Below are positions 1-7,958 of a DNA stretch of 17,255 nt, piece after piece. The stretch lies in NCBI GenBank assembly GCA_016781885.1, contig JADDPM010000018.1, forward strand, positions 1 to 17,255, written 5' to 3'. This stretch comes from Rubrobacter sp. (GTDB taxonomy: Bacteria > Actinomycetota > Rubrobacteria > Rubrobacterales > Rubrobacteraceae). The notes below the pieces were generated by a model that saw only the letters and a list, made by a program, of their open reading frames with translations, did no database searches and had not been told where the DNA came from. A program made the translations under genes and the position numbers. Every line of letters starts with the position of its first letter. Position 1 is the stretch's first letter.

Positions 1-466
1 TGACCGGCGGTACGGTTACCGTGCTCCAGGCCGCCACCATACGGTCGCCGAGGCGCTTGAGTATGCTGCCCTCCCGCCCGACGTTGTACGCATCTTCCAC
101 GGTGCCGGCCGTGTCGAAGCTCAGGCCCATCTTCTGCGCGCTCAAGGAGAACTCCTCCGGCCCACCAGTAAAGCGGATCTCCTGGAGGTCATTCGCTGCC
201 TGCTGCTCGACCAGCGCGCGGGCCTCGTCGGGGGTCTTCCCGCCCAGGTCCACGCTACCCACCGCGACGCCCCGGTAGATCTCACCGTGATTGCTCCAGT
301 AGTCCGCCGCCACCAGCAGGGCCAAAACGGCGCAGAAGACGAGCACGGGCGCGACGATCCTCCGCCGGCCGCTCTTCGGCTGGCGCTCGTAGGAGCCACC
401 GACGGTATTCCTGACCAGGAAACCATCCCCGGACCTTACCCTGTCTTTAGGATTTTTGAGACTCAA
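1..466 (-). CDS. VanW-family / peptidoglycan-binding protein, N-terminal part (runs off window start)
   Basis: About 155 residues are visible; the C-terminus lies beyond base 1. The N-terminus is a cytoplasmic basic stretch (KSGRRR) followed by one membrane segment (IVAPVLVFCAVLALLVAA). An outside domain then opens with YRGVAVGSVDLGGKTPDEAR, the typical start of the PG_binding_4 repeat of VanW-like proteins. It continues as an alpha/beta stretch (EIRFTGGPEEFSLSAQKMGL, then AYNVGREGSILKRLGDRM), also typical of that domain. The protein is probably membrane-anchored, facing the wall, with a C-terminal VanW domain outside the window. I chose TTG at 464-466 because GGAGGG lies seven bases upstream; an in-frame GTG at 479-481 lacks a good ribosome site. 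The exact role of VanW domains is not established. The family call is firm; the link to glycopeptide resistance is not implied. Confidence 0.8.
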   Translation of the reverse strand, partial: MSLKNPKDRVRSGDGFLVRNTVGGSYERQPKSGRRRIVAPVLVFCAVLALLVAADYWSNHGEIYRGVAVGSVDLGGKTPDEARALVEQQAANDLQEIRFTGGPEEFSLSAQKMGLSFDTAGTVEDAYNVGREGSILKRLGDRMVAAWSTVTVPPV

Positions 467-683
467 CGGTCTACCCTCCACACGTGGCACCGTGTCGATC
501 TACATCTGGTCTTCGGAGAGGTCCCCTCCTCCTGCATATCCACAATACCTTGGCCCGGCCTCGGCAATGCTTCGCTAGTGAAGGCTAACATGGTCTGGGG
601 GGTTACGCTAGCTTTTCGCAGGCTATTTATCTACATTCGCGCACCCCGATATAGGCGCCGCCTTGCGCATTTTCGCTCTTTTT
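467..683. other. Intergenic region between two minus-strand genes
   Basis: No gene is supported here. The stretch is slightly AT-richer than its surroundings and carries a GGAGGAGGGG run around 525-535 on the minus strand. No usable start follows that run, because the nearest ATG is followed at once by TAG. I found no convincing -35/-10 pair or terminator. Confidence 0.5.
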
Positions 684-2132
684 CTAGGCTTTATCTCCCT
701 CGTCGAGGGAGTTCTTCACGTAGACCCACCAGGGGCCTATCTTCTCGGCATGGTAGCGGGCGTTGAGCCGGCCCATCAGCTCGCGCTTGTGCTCGTAGGT
801 GAGGTGTTGGCTGAACAGGATCTGACCCTCGGCGAGGAAGGTGAGCACGTCGGGGTTTGATGCTTCGAGGTCGTCGAGCCAGCCGTCGAAGCCTCCGGGC
901 GTCTCGTTCTCTATGTAGCCGTCTATCCCGGCGGAGAGCCAGAGGTAGGGGTTGGGGTTCTCCCGGTGGAGGAGCACCAGAACCTGCGGCGAGCCTATGG
1001 AGGCTATCTTTACGTCCTCCCCGTACCGGTCCTCTATCTCCTGTGCCCCCGCCCTCTGGTCCGGCAGGGTCACGGTCGTGCCGGTTAGCCTCTGGGCGGC
1101 GCTCGCGTTGATCGCCTCGAAGGTATTGCCCACGGCTACCGCCAGGAGGATCGCGGCGAGGAGCGCCGCCGGGACCCGTGGCGACTCGGCCTGCCGGAGC
1201 CGGTCGGCTACGAAGGCGCCGAACCCGATAGCTGCGTACGGGAGGAAGACGTAGAAGTCGTCGGCGAGTTGGAAGTCCCGTATAGACCACAGGATAGGGC
1301 CCGGAAGGGTGACGAGGATCGGGGCGAAGCGGTACTCGAAAGGCCTCTTCGTGTAGAGGCGCAGGATTACGAACAGCCCAATCAGGATGGGCGCCAGCAT
1401 CGTGGCGTACGGCAGGATAATGTTGCTCGCCGCGCTCGCCAGTTGCGGCCCGAGGTTAAAGCTGCCCCGCACGAGGTACGTGGTGTTGAACACGATCATC
1501 CCGTCGAGGAGGTCCCTCAGGGCGCCGTGGTAGTAGTAGTACGCGAGGAGGGCCAGGAGCGGCACGGAGATCCCCGCCGCCGCCCGCAGCGCCGCCCCGA
1601 AGCGCTCCTCTCTCGGGCGCAGAACGGCAAGAAGGAAGGTCACGAGCGGGAAGAACCCCATGAGCTGCCATATGAGGAACGCCAGAGAACCGAAGAAGCC
1701 CGACCAGAACCACCTCTTTTGGGTTGCGAAGAGGAGGCACAGGATTTCGAAGAGGACCATCGGGGTCTTTGGCTCGGGACCCGAGGAGGCGGGCTGGGCG
1801 AAGCCGTAGAAACCGAGAAAGGTCAGGGCCGCGAAGAGCCCCGCCCTTTCGGATCGGAACACGTTCTTGCCGAGCAGGTAGACCCCGACGACCGCGAGGC
1901 AGGCGGTGGTGAAGAAGACCCCGCGTACCGTGTAGATGTCGTCCCAGCCGAAGACATGGGAGATCACCACGCCGAGCCCGGCGATCATGGGCGCGAGAGG
2001 TCCCTTGTGGTCGAAGACGCCCGCGTAGGGCGGGACGCCGTCGGCCACCCTCTGGCCCCCGTAAAGGTAGATGGAGTAGTCGCGGAGCAGCACCCCGTCG
2101 AAGCCGTAGAGGCCGTAGACAAAGACGGCCAA
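684..2132 (-). CDS. Polytopic membrane protein, GT-C glycosyltransferase-like
   Basis: The frame gives 482 residues with about ten hydrophobic segments and a soluble C-terminal domain of roughly 130 residues. After the first membrane segment comes an outside loop with FDGVLLRDYSIYLYGGQRV and PPYAGVFDHKGPL. An acidic first loop followed by many helices is the usual layout of GT-C enzymes (ArnT/PMT/GT39-like), which move sugars from polyprenyl-phosphate carriers outside the membrane. I cannot name the substrate. The start is a problem. The listed TTG at 2130-2132 falls inside the first membrane helix and has no ribosome site. The frame stays open upstream (KDRRAQARKLALPFLVLALA, a normal basic flank plus helix) to a TGA at 2220-2222. 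There is no ATG, GTG or TTG between, only an ATA at 2205-2207 with GAGAGG before it. The real N-terminus is probably upstream or was altered by an indel. Confidence 0.7.
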   Translation of the reverse strand: MAVFVYGLYGFDGVLLRDYSIYLYGGQRVADGVPPYAGVFDHKGPLAPMIAGLGVVISHVFGWDDIYTVRGVFFTTACLAVVGVYLLGKNVFRSERAGLFAALTFLGFYGFAQPASSGPEPKTPMVLFEILCLLFATQKRWFWSGFFGSLAFLIWQLMGFFPLVTFLLAVLRPREERFGAALRAAAGISVPLLALLAYYYYHGALRDLLDGMIVFNTTYLVRGSFNLGPQLASAASNIILPYATMLAPILIGLFVILRLYTKRPFEYRFAPILVTLPGPILWSIRDFQLADDFYVFLPYAAIGFGAFVADRLRQAESPRVPAALLAAILLAVAVGNTFEAINASAAQRLTGTTVTLPDQRAGAQEIEDRYGEDVKIASIGSPQVLVLLHRENPNPYLWLSAGIDGYIENETPGGFDGWLDDLEASNPDVLTFLAEGQILFSQHLTYEHKRELMGRLNARYHAEKIGPWWVYVKNSLDEGDKA

Positions 2133-2430
2133 AGCCAGGACGAGGAACGGTAAAGCTAATTTCCTCGCCTGGGCACGTCTGTCCTTATACGTAGCGCTCT
2201 TGCTTATCGGTGCGGCCTCTCACAGAGCTCGACAAAGCCCGGCTATGATAAACGTCAGTCGGGCCCTTCGCAATCGTCAAAGGAACCAGAGGATTCCCGC
2301 TTCTGCACTCCTCCATCCGTACGTTGCCAGAAAGAGCCTGCCCTCGAAAAATGATGCTTTTGGAGTGATGTGGCTGGTTTCGGCGGCTGTTAGGGTTCCG
2401 GTAGAATACAGAGGCTGAGAGGAGCAAGCC
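2133..2430. promoter_or_regulatory. Divergent intergenic region
   Basis: This 298-base stretch separates the minus-strand GT-C-like gene from the plus-strand acyl ligase gene, so it should carry promoters for both. Bases 2133-2219 probably encode the true N-terminus of the GT-C-like protein. Toward the plus gene there is a TAGAAT box at 2402-2407 without a convincing -35 partner, then GAGAGGAG seven bases before the ATG at 2431. On the minus strand a TTGACG and a TATCAT occur, but 24 bases apart, which is too far for one promoter. Confidence 0.4.
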
Positions 2431-5139
2431 ATGAGCGAGCTGCGTACGCTGCAATCCCTCCTTGAGACGCTCCCCGAGCGCGGCGACCGGCCTGTCTTGC
2501 TGGCGCTGCACAAGGAGGATGCCGAGCGTTGGTCCTACGCCGGCCTGGCCGACCATACGCAGCGGTTAGCACGAGGCCTCGCCGAGAGAGGTGTCGGGCG
2601 CGGGGACCACGTGGCGCTGCTCGCCGCCAACCGGCCCGAGTGGATAGTGGCGTGTCTGGCGGCCATTGGGGTGGGGGCGGTGATAGTGCCCCTCGACGCG
2701 CAGATCGGGGACAAGCTGCTCCGCAGCGCTCTGGAAGACAGCGGTGCGAAGCTTGTCTTTACCACGAGGGAGGGGGCGGGCCGCATCGAGGACCTGGAGA
2801 TAGAGACCGCGCCCGAACTCATCCTGCTCGACACGGAGGAGGACGACGAGCGGGGCTGGCGGCGACTCCTCTCCGACGGGAGCGGCGAGCTTCCGCGGGT
2901 CGAGCCAGAGGACCCGGCGGCGCTGTTCTACACCTCGGGCACAACGGGGACGGCGAAGGGTGTGCCGCTCAACCACCGCAACCTCTCCTTCCAGCTCAAC
3001 ACGCTGCTCGAAGCGGACGTGGTGGCCGAAGACGACCGGGTCATGCTGCCGCTGCCGCTCCACCACGTCTACCCGTTCGTGATGGGGATGCTCACGCCGC
3101 TCGCGGCCGGGTTGCCGATCATCATGCCCTACGCGCTTACCGGGCCCCAGATCGTGCGCGCCCTACAAGAGGGAGAAGTCACCCTGATCGTGGGCGTCCC
3201 CAGACTCTACGACGCGCTCTACTCGGGGATAGAGGATCGAGCCACGTCCGGTCCCCGAATCGTCGCCGCGCTCTTCAACGGCGGCGTCTCTTCGAGCACG
3301 TGGTTGCGCCGCCGGCTTGGCCTGCGCGCCGGCGAGCTACTGCTCCGGCCCATACGTAACCGGTTCGGCCCGAATCTGCGCGTCCTCGCCTCCGGCGGCG
3401 CCGCGCTCGACCCAGAGCTGGGTTGGAAGCTGGAGTCTCTGGGATGGCGGGTGGCGGCCGGCTACGGACTCACCGAGACCTCCCCGCTCCTGACGCTCAA
3501 TCCGCCCGACGGGGAGAAACTGGGGAGCGTGGGCCGACCTGTTTCTGGTGTCAGGCTGCGTGTGGACCCCTCGGCGATGCCCGAGGAGTCCAAGGACGGG
3601 GCGAAGCCGGAGCGCCGCGCCGACGAGCCCCAGGATGAGGGGGAGATCCTGGCCCGCGGCCCGAACGTCTTCTCCGGCTACCGCAACCTGCTCGAGGAGA
3701 CCGAGAAGGTCCTGACCGAGGACGGATGGTTCCGTACCGGGGACCTGGGCTACTTCGACGACGATGGCTATTTGTACGTCACCGGACGCGCCTCCACCCT
3801 CATCGTTACCGAGGGCGGCAAGAACATACAGCCCGAGAACGTAGAGGAGGTCTATGCGACCCACCCGGTCATCCGCGAGATCGGGGTGTTGCAGAAGGAC
3901 GGGCGGCTGGTAGCGGTGATCGTACCGAAGGTGGGGGAGATACAGAACCGCGAAGCGGAGATGGAGGAGGCGATCCGTGAGGCGGTCGAGGAGTGCTCGA
4001 AGAGCCTGCCTTCCTACCAGCGTCTCTCCGACTACGCCATAAGCCGCGAGCCGCTGGAGTACACTCAGCTCGGCAAGCTCCGCCGGCACCTCTTGTCCGA
4101 TCACTACGACCGGGCGAGAGGAGGCGAAGAGGGGGAGGCGCCCGGCCCGATCTCGCCGGAGGAGATGTCCGAGGAAGACAGAACCCTCCTTGAGGATGAG
4201 GCGGCAGAGAAGGTCTGGGAGATGCTCGCGAGCCGCTACCCGAACCGGCGTCTGACCCCAGATACGAGCCCGCAGCTCGACCTCGGCGTGGACTCGATGG
4301 AGTGGGTTAACCTGACAATGGAGATCGGGGAGGGCACCGGGGTGGAGTTGGACGAGGAGGCGATAGAGCGCATAGAGACCGTCCGCGACCTCTTGCGAGA
4401 GGTAGCGGAGTCCGGCGAGACCGCCTCCGGCGTCTCTCCGGTCGAACGGCCCGACGAGATGCTCGACGAAGAGCAGAAAAGGTGGCTCAGGCCGCTGGGA
4501 CCGGCGGCGTCGGTGGCGGCGCGGGGTATGTTCTTGCTCAACCGAATCCTGGTGCGCAGGTTTCTCCGGCTGCAGGCTGAGGGATTGGAGAACCTGCCCG
4601 ACAAAGGACCGTTCGTAATAGCGCCCAACCATGTCAGCTACCTGGACTCGTTCGTGGTCGGCGCTGCGCTGGACTTCGGTACCCTGCGGGAGACGTACTG
4701 GGCCGGCTGGACCGGTGCGGCTTTCGGAAACCCGGTCACCCGTACGGTGAGCAGGCTCGCCCAGGTCGTCCCCGTAGACCCCGCCCGGGCTGGCTCCTCG
4801 AGCCTCGCCTTCGGTGCCGCGGTCTTGCAGCGCGAGAAGAGCCTCGTCTGGTTCCCCGAGGGCCAGCGCTCCTCTAGCGGCGAGTTGCAGGAGTTCAAGC
4901 GTGGGATCGGGATGCTCCTCGACCACTACCGGGTGCCGGTGGTGCCGGTCTTTATACAGGGCACCTACGAGGCGATGCCGCCGGGGAAGGCCACGATCCG
5001 CCCAGGCAAGGTCACGCTCGTCTTCGGCGAGCCGATCGGCGCGGACGACCTCGAACGGCAGGGCGAGGGCGACGCCCCTCGGGACCGCATCGTCGATGGC
5101 CTGCGCGCCCGTGTAGCGGAACTCGGCGGCCTCTCGTAA
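2431..5139 (+). CDS. Three-domain fusion: AMP-forming acyl ligase, acyl carrier domain and PlsC acyltransferase
   Basis: 902 residues. Residues 1-560 are an ANL-type adenylating enzyme: YTSGTTGTAKGV (167-178), GYGLTETSP (344-352), TGD (436-438), GGKNIQPENVEE (462-473) and the catalytic lysine in TQLGKLRR (K549). A charged insert (about 382-404) interrupts this domain. Residues about 575-665 are an acyl carrier domain; LGVDSMEW places the phosphopantetheine serine at S622. Residues about 690-902 are a PlsC-type acyltransferase with NHVSYLD (H734, D739) and FPEGQRSS (808-815). It probably activates a fatty acid, loads it on its own carrier arm and passes it to a lysophospholipid or glycerol phosphate. 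E. coli Aas combines the two end activities in the opposite order and has no carrier domain. The start has GAGAGGAG seven bases upstream. Acyl chain and acceptor are unknown. Confidence 0.9.
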   Translation: MSELRTLQSLLETLPERGDRPVLLALHKEDAERWSYAGLADHTQRLARGLAERGVGRGDHVALLAANRPEWIVACLAAIGVGAVIVPLDAQIGDKLLRSALEDSGAKLVFTTREGAGRIEDLEIETAPELILLDTEEDDERGWRRLLSDGSGELPRVEPEDPAALFYTSGTTGTAKGVPLNHRNLSFQLNTLLEADVVAEDDRVMLPLPLHHVYPFVMGMLTPLAAGLPIIMPYALTGPQIVRALQEGEVTLIVGVPRLYDALYSGIEDRATSGPRIVAALFNGGVSSSTWLRRRLGLRAGELLLRPIRNRFGPNLRVLASGGAALDPELGWKLESLGWRVAAGYGLTETSPLLTLNPPDGEKLGSVGRPVSGVRLRVDPSAMPEESKDGAKPERRADEPQDEGEILARGPNVFSGYRNLLEETEKVLTEDGWFRTGDLGYFDDDGYLYVTGRASTLIVTEGGKNIQPENVEEVYATHPVIREIGVLQKDGRLVAVIVPKVGEIQNREAEMEEAIREAVEECSKSLPSYQRLSDYAISREPLEYTQLGKLRRHLLSDHYDRARGGEEGEAPGPISPEEMSEEDRTLLEDEAAEKVWEMLASRYPNRRLTPDTSPQLDLGVDSMEWVNLTMEIGEGTGVELDEEAIERIETVRDLLREVAESGETASGVSPVERPDEMLDEEQKRWLRPLGPAASVAARGMFLLNRILVRRFLRLQAEGLENLPDKGPFVIAPNHVSYLDSFVVGAALDFGTLRETYWAGWTGAAFGNPVTRTVSRLAQVVPVDPARAGSSSLAFGAAVLQREKSLVWFPEGQRSSSGELQEFKRGIGMLLDHYRVPVVPVFIQGTYEAMPPGKATIRPGKVTLVFGEPIGADDLERQGEGDAPRDRIVDGLRARVAELGGLS

Positions 5140-5202
5140 CGGGGCCACCCGGGCCAACGAGAACCTCCGGCATGTCCGGCGAATCGGGGCGCGAGCATAG
5201 TC

Positions 5203-5224
5203 CCGGTTTGCCGGCGCCGGTTTG
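5203..5224. repeat. Short direct repeat CCGGTTTG upstream of sulfatase gene
   Basis: CCGGTTTG occurs twice with a 6-base spacer (5203-5210 and 5217-5224); the spacer and second copy also create the palindrome CCGGCGCCGG (5211-5220). The second copy overlaps a possible -35 box, so it could be a binding site. It may also be chance in GC-rich DNA. Confidence 0.3.
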
Positions 5225-5251
5225 CGAACAAAGTATCCTCCCCGGTATTCT
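5222..5251 (+). promoter_or_regulatory. Possible promoter of the sulfatase gene
   Basis: TTGCGA at 5222-5227 and TATTCT at 5246-5251 are separated by 18 bases. A start about seven bases later would give a leader of only some 27 bases before the ATG at 5285. That leader has no visible Shine-Dalgarno sequence. The match is moderate and no other candidate was better. Confidence 0.35.
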
Positions 5252-5284
5252 TTTTCATGAAACGTTTGCTAAACTTTTCCTTCT

Positions 5285-7219
5285 ATGTCACAAGCACAAG
5301 ACAACGTGGAGACACGACCAGAGGCATCGCGCTCCCTCCTGAGCCGCCGCGATTGGGTGTACCTGTTGAGCCTGCTGGTCCCCTTCTTCCTGTACGACCT
5401 GGTCCTGAAGGGCGTCCTCGTCTTCTCGCGGCCCGAGGATCCGGGGTTCTGGGGAGCCCTGGGGCTCATGCGCTCGGATCTCCTGTTCAATCTGGGGTAC
5501 ACGCTGCTCTGGATCGGGTTGTTCGCCGTAGCCAGGAGGGGTGCTTCGCGTTGGACCGTCGTCGGGCTCTTCCACCTGTCCGCGCTCCTCGTCGCCCTGA
5601 TAACGACCAGCGCGTACCAGTACTTCAAGGTCACCGGCTCGACGCTCGACTCCGACTACATCTACCTCTGGCTCTACTCTCCCGAGGGTACGGGGGGCGC
5701 CATCGCGAGCGAGCTAACCACGGGTATACTGGTCGTGCTCGCGGCTATCCTCGTCTACACAATCTTTGGTCCCTGGCTGGCGACGCGGCTCTTCTGCCGC
5801 TGGCGCGGCTGGCAGGGTATTGGCGCGCGGACTGCGGGGGTCTCCTGGTTGCGCGTCGTCGGCGTGGGGCTCGCGGTGTACGCGCTCTTCTCGTTCTCGC
5901 TGCTCCCCGGCGGCGGCTCGACGGGCGCTAGCAAGTCCTTCTCCCGGGACGCCTTCGTCAACGTGATCATGACCGCCGGCGAGGTAGCAGAGGGCCAGAG
6001 CCTCCCGGATATCTCCCCCCAGCCCACCCCCGAAGCGAGCCTGGAGCCTGCACGCTCCGGGGAGAAACGGAACGTCGTGATGATCTTTCTAGAGTCCACC
6101 CGCGCGGGGGCTACCACCCCCTACAACAATGACCTCAAGACGATGCCGTTCCTGGACCAGCTGGCGGATAAGAGCTTGCTGGTGGACAAGGCGTACACGG
6201 TCGTCCCTCATACCCACAACGCCCTCGCCGCGACCAACTGTGGCATCGCGCCCCCGCTCGACCCTTGGGGGACGAAGGTGCTCGCCTACTACGAGCCGCC
6301 CTCCACCTGCCTGCCCGAGCTCCTGAGCCAGCAGGGGTACAACAGCGCCTACTTCATGTCTCAGGAGAGCACCTACGAGAAGAGCCCGCAGATCCTGGAG
6401 AACCTCGGCTACGAAGAGTTCCACTCGGTAGACACGATGGACACAGAGGGCTTCGAGAAGACGAACTACTTCGGCTACGAGGACGACGTGATGCTGGAGC
6501 CGAGCAAGGACTGGTTGGAAGAGAATGGAGACGAGCCCTTCCTCGCTACCTACCTCACCTCGGCTCCCCACCACGACTACCTAGCCCCCGAGAAGCGCTA
6601 CGGGAGCAAGCAGTTCACCGACAACGAGCTAGTAAACCGCTACCTGAACAGCGTCCGCTACCTGGACTTCTTCCTAAAGAACCTCTTCGACCAGTACAAG
6701 GAGCTCGGGCTCTACGAGGACACGGTCTTCGTCATCGTCGGTGACCACGGCGAAGCTTTCGGCGAGCACGGCCGCTACCAGCACGATAACGCGATCTACG
6801 AGGAGGGCCTGAGGATACCGCTCATCATCCACGACCCCCAGCGGTTCGAGGAAGGCGCGCGCCTGAGGGGTCCGGTCAACCAACTCGACATCCTCCCGAC
6901 AGTAGCGGACCTCCTGGGCTATGAGGTCGAAGGCGGAGACTACCCGGGTTACTCGCTACTCGGACCCATCCCCACCGAGCGCACTCTAATGGCGAGCTGC
7001 TGGAACCCGGCGGGATGTCTGGCCAGCATCAAGGGGACGGAGAAGTACATCTATCATTTCAATGACAAGCCCGAAGAGCTCTTCGACCTCTCCAAAGACC
7101 CTGCCGAGACGACCAACCTCGCCGCCAAGAACCCCGAAGAGGTGCAGAAGCGCCGCCAGGAGGTTCTGGAGTGGCGCTCGGAGGTTCACTCGAAGTACGG
7201 TACGCAGCCCGCCGAGTAG
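5285..7219 (+). CDS. LtaS-like membrane sulfatase / phosphoglycerol-transferase family protein
   Basis: 644 residues: five membrane segments (about 24-46, 64-84, 92-110, 143-165, 187-207), a linker, then an extracellular sulfatase-fold domain from about 262. Visible family residues are E270 in IFLESTRAG (metal), T310 in VVPHTHNAL as the likely nucleophile, H429-H430, D487-H488 in VGDHGEAFGEHG, and H495 and H500. The five-helix plus sulfatase layout is that of lipoteichoic acid synthase and related phosphoglycerol or phosphoethanolamine transferases. Threonine rather than Cys/Ser in a CxPxR motif argues against a true sulfatase that needs formylglycine. It may transfer a lipid-derived phospho-group to an envelope glycan or lipid; the substrate is not readable. 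The ATG lacks a Shine-Dalgarno site, but the hydrophilic 20-residue N-terminus before helix 1 looks natural. It follows the acyl ligase gene by 145 bases. Confidence 0.82.
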   Translation: MSQAQDNVETRPEASRSLLSRRDWVYLLSLLVPFFLYDLVLKGVLVFSRPEDPGFWGALGLMRSDLLFNLGYTLLWIGLFAVARRGASRWTVVGLFHLSALLVALITTSAYQYFKVTGSTLDSDYIYLWLYSPEGTGGAIASELTTGILVVLAAILVYTIFGPWLATRLFCRWRGWQGIGARTAGVSWLRVVGVGLAVYALFSFSLLPGGGSTGASKSFSRDAFVNVIMTAGEVAEGQSLPDISPQPTPEASLEPARSGEKRNVVMIFLESTRAGATTPYNNDLKTMPFLDQLADKSLLVDKAYTVVPHTHNALAATNCGIAPPLDPWGTKVLAYYEPPSTCLPELLSQQGYNSAYFMSQESTYEKSPQILENLGYEEFHSVDTMDTEGFEKTNYFGYEDDVMLEPSKDWLEENGDEPFLATYLTSAPHHDYLAPEKRYGSKQFTDNELVNRYLNSVRYLDFFLKNLFDQYKELGLYEDTVFVIVGDHGEAFGEHGRYQHDNAIYEEGLRIPLIIHDPQRFEEGARLRGPVNQLDILPTVADLLGYEVEGGDYPGYSLLGPIPTERTLMASCWNPAGCLASIKGTEKYIYHFNDKPEELFDLSKDPAETTNLAAKNPEEVQKRRQEVLEWRSEVHSKYGTQPAE

Positions 7220-7226
7220 CCAGCGC

Positions 7227-7247
7227 ATCCGGGCACGGATCGTTTTT
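7227..7247 (+). terminator. Possible intrinsic terminator after the sulfatase gene
   Basis: ATCCG, loop GGCA, CGGAT (7227-7240) is followed by CGTTTTT with the T-run at 7243-7247, eight bases after the stop codon. The stem is only five base pairs, so termination could be weak. Position and T-run support the call. Confidence 0.45.
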
Positions 7248-7517
7248 CGGCCTTCCGTCCTTTAGAAGAGGCACCACAAACGGCACGAGACCGTCAGGAC
7301 CTGTTTGCGAAAACGACCAGAAACCTGTCAGCCACAACTCTTGCCGTGACCAATGTCCTTCCACCGAAAGTTGCCTCGCAGCTCGACCTGCGGTTCAACA
7401 CGAGCGGCTGTCGAGGTTGTTATTCTTCTTTGGGACCCAGGGCCATGTTTCTCGGCTTACCCGCTGCAAAGGTCCTTCTCTCGGAGCTCGGAGGCCATGA
7501 GCCTCTCCCTTTCCTGA
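7248..7517. other. Gap with no recognisable gene
   Basis: Short open frames exist on both strands (for example 7346-7582 on the plus strand), but none shows a family motif, a convincing ribosome site or steady coding character. The stretch lies between the sulfatase terminator and the rhodanese remnant and may be decayed sequence belonging to the latter. I see no inverted repeats or transposase motifs that would mark an insertion element. Confidence 0.4.
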
Positions 7518-7945
7518 CCAGGCTCCTCGTCTCGCACATCTGCACTTCCAACGACCACCGCGCGAGAAGAACTGAAGGTTAAGCTGGATTGGGGAGACGA
7601 CCTCGTCCTTGTCGAGGTGCTACTAGAAAAGACCTTCCGAGACTCCTACCTGCCAGGAGCTGTAACCTTGCCGCCCGAGCGGGTTGAAAAGTTGGCGTCC
7701 GATCTCCTGCCGGATAAGGGTGCGGAGATCGTGGTTTACTGCTCGGATCCCGCCTGACCACACACTCCGAGGAGGCTGCCCGTGAACTGGCAGAGACGGG
7801 ATACAAGGACGTAAAGGATTACGTCGAGGGCAAGGTGGGTTGGATGAGGGCCGAGATTCCGACCGAGAGCAGCGCGGCAAGCGACGAAGCGGCGCATGGC
7901 GAGGAGGAGGAGGTCCGACCCTCCTGGTGGCGCAGGATCTTATGA
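7518..7945 (+). pseudogene. Rhodanese-like domain protein, broken (no start codon, frameshift in active-site loop)
   Basis: Frame one reads TTTAREELKVKLDWGDDLVL, then VEVLLEKTFRDSYLPGAVTL and IVVYCSDPA, and hits TGA at 7755-7757. This is a rhodanese (sulfur-transferase) domain up to the catalytic cysteine of the active-site loop. Frame two resumes at 7757 with TTHSEEAARELAETGYKDVK and DYVEGKVGWMRAEIP, the normal second half, and ends at TGA 7943-7945 after a charged tail ending RPSWWRRIL. Adding one base after TG at 7756 would restore a Cys codon and join the halves. Upstream the frame is closed by TGA at 7515-7517, and no ATG, GTG or TTG lies before the conserved part, so the start is also lost. 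It is convergent with arsA, with 13 bases between. Decay is likely, but an assembly error could explain the frameshift. Confidence 0.8.
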
Positions 7946-7958
7946 CTAGGCTGGTACC

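Noticed and set aside
1269..2153. 294-codon plus-strand open frame
   Set aside because: Low-complexity Glu/Arg/Gly sequence antisense to the GT-C-like membrane gene; no motif or ribosome site.
2402..2407. TAGAAT as a -10 box for the acyl ligase gene
   Set aside because: No -35 box at 16-18 bases upstream, so I did not list it as a promoter; similar TAGAAT boxes near 15308 and 14350 also lack partners.
3337..5157. 606-codon open frame on the minus strand
   Set aside because: It is antisense to the acyl ligase/PlsC gene, rich in Arg/Leu/Gly without any family motif, and is a codon-bias shadow in high-GC DNA.
7346..7582. 78-codon plus-strand frame in the gap before the rhodanese remnant
   Set aside because: No recognisable family or ribosome site; it overlaps the rhodanese remnant in another frame.
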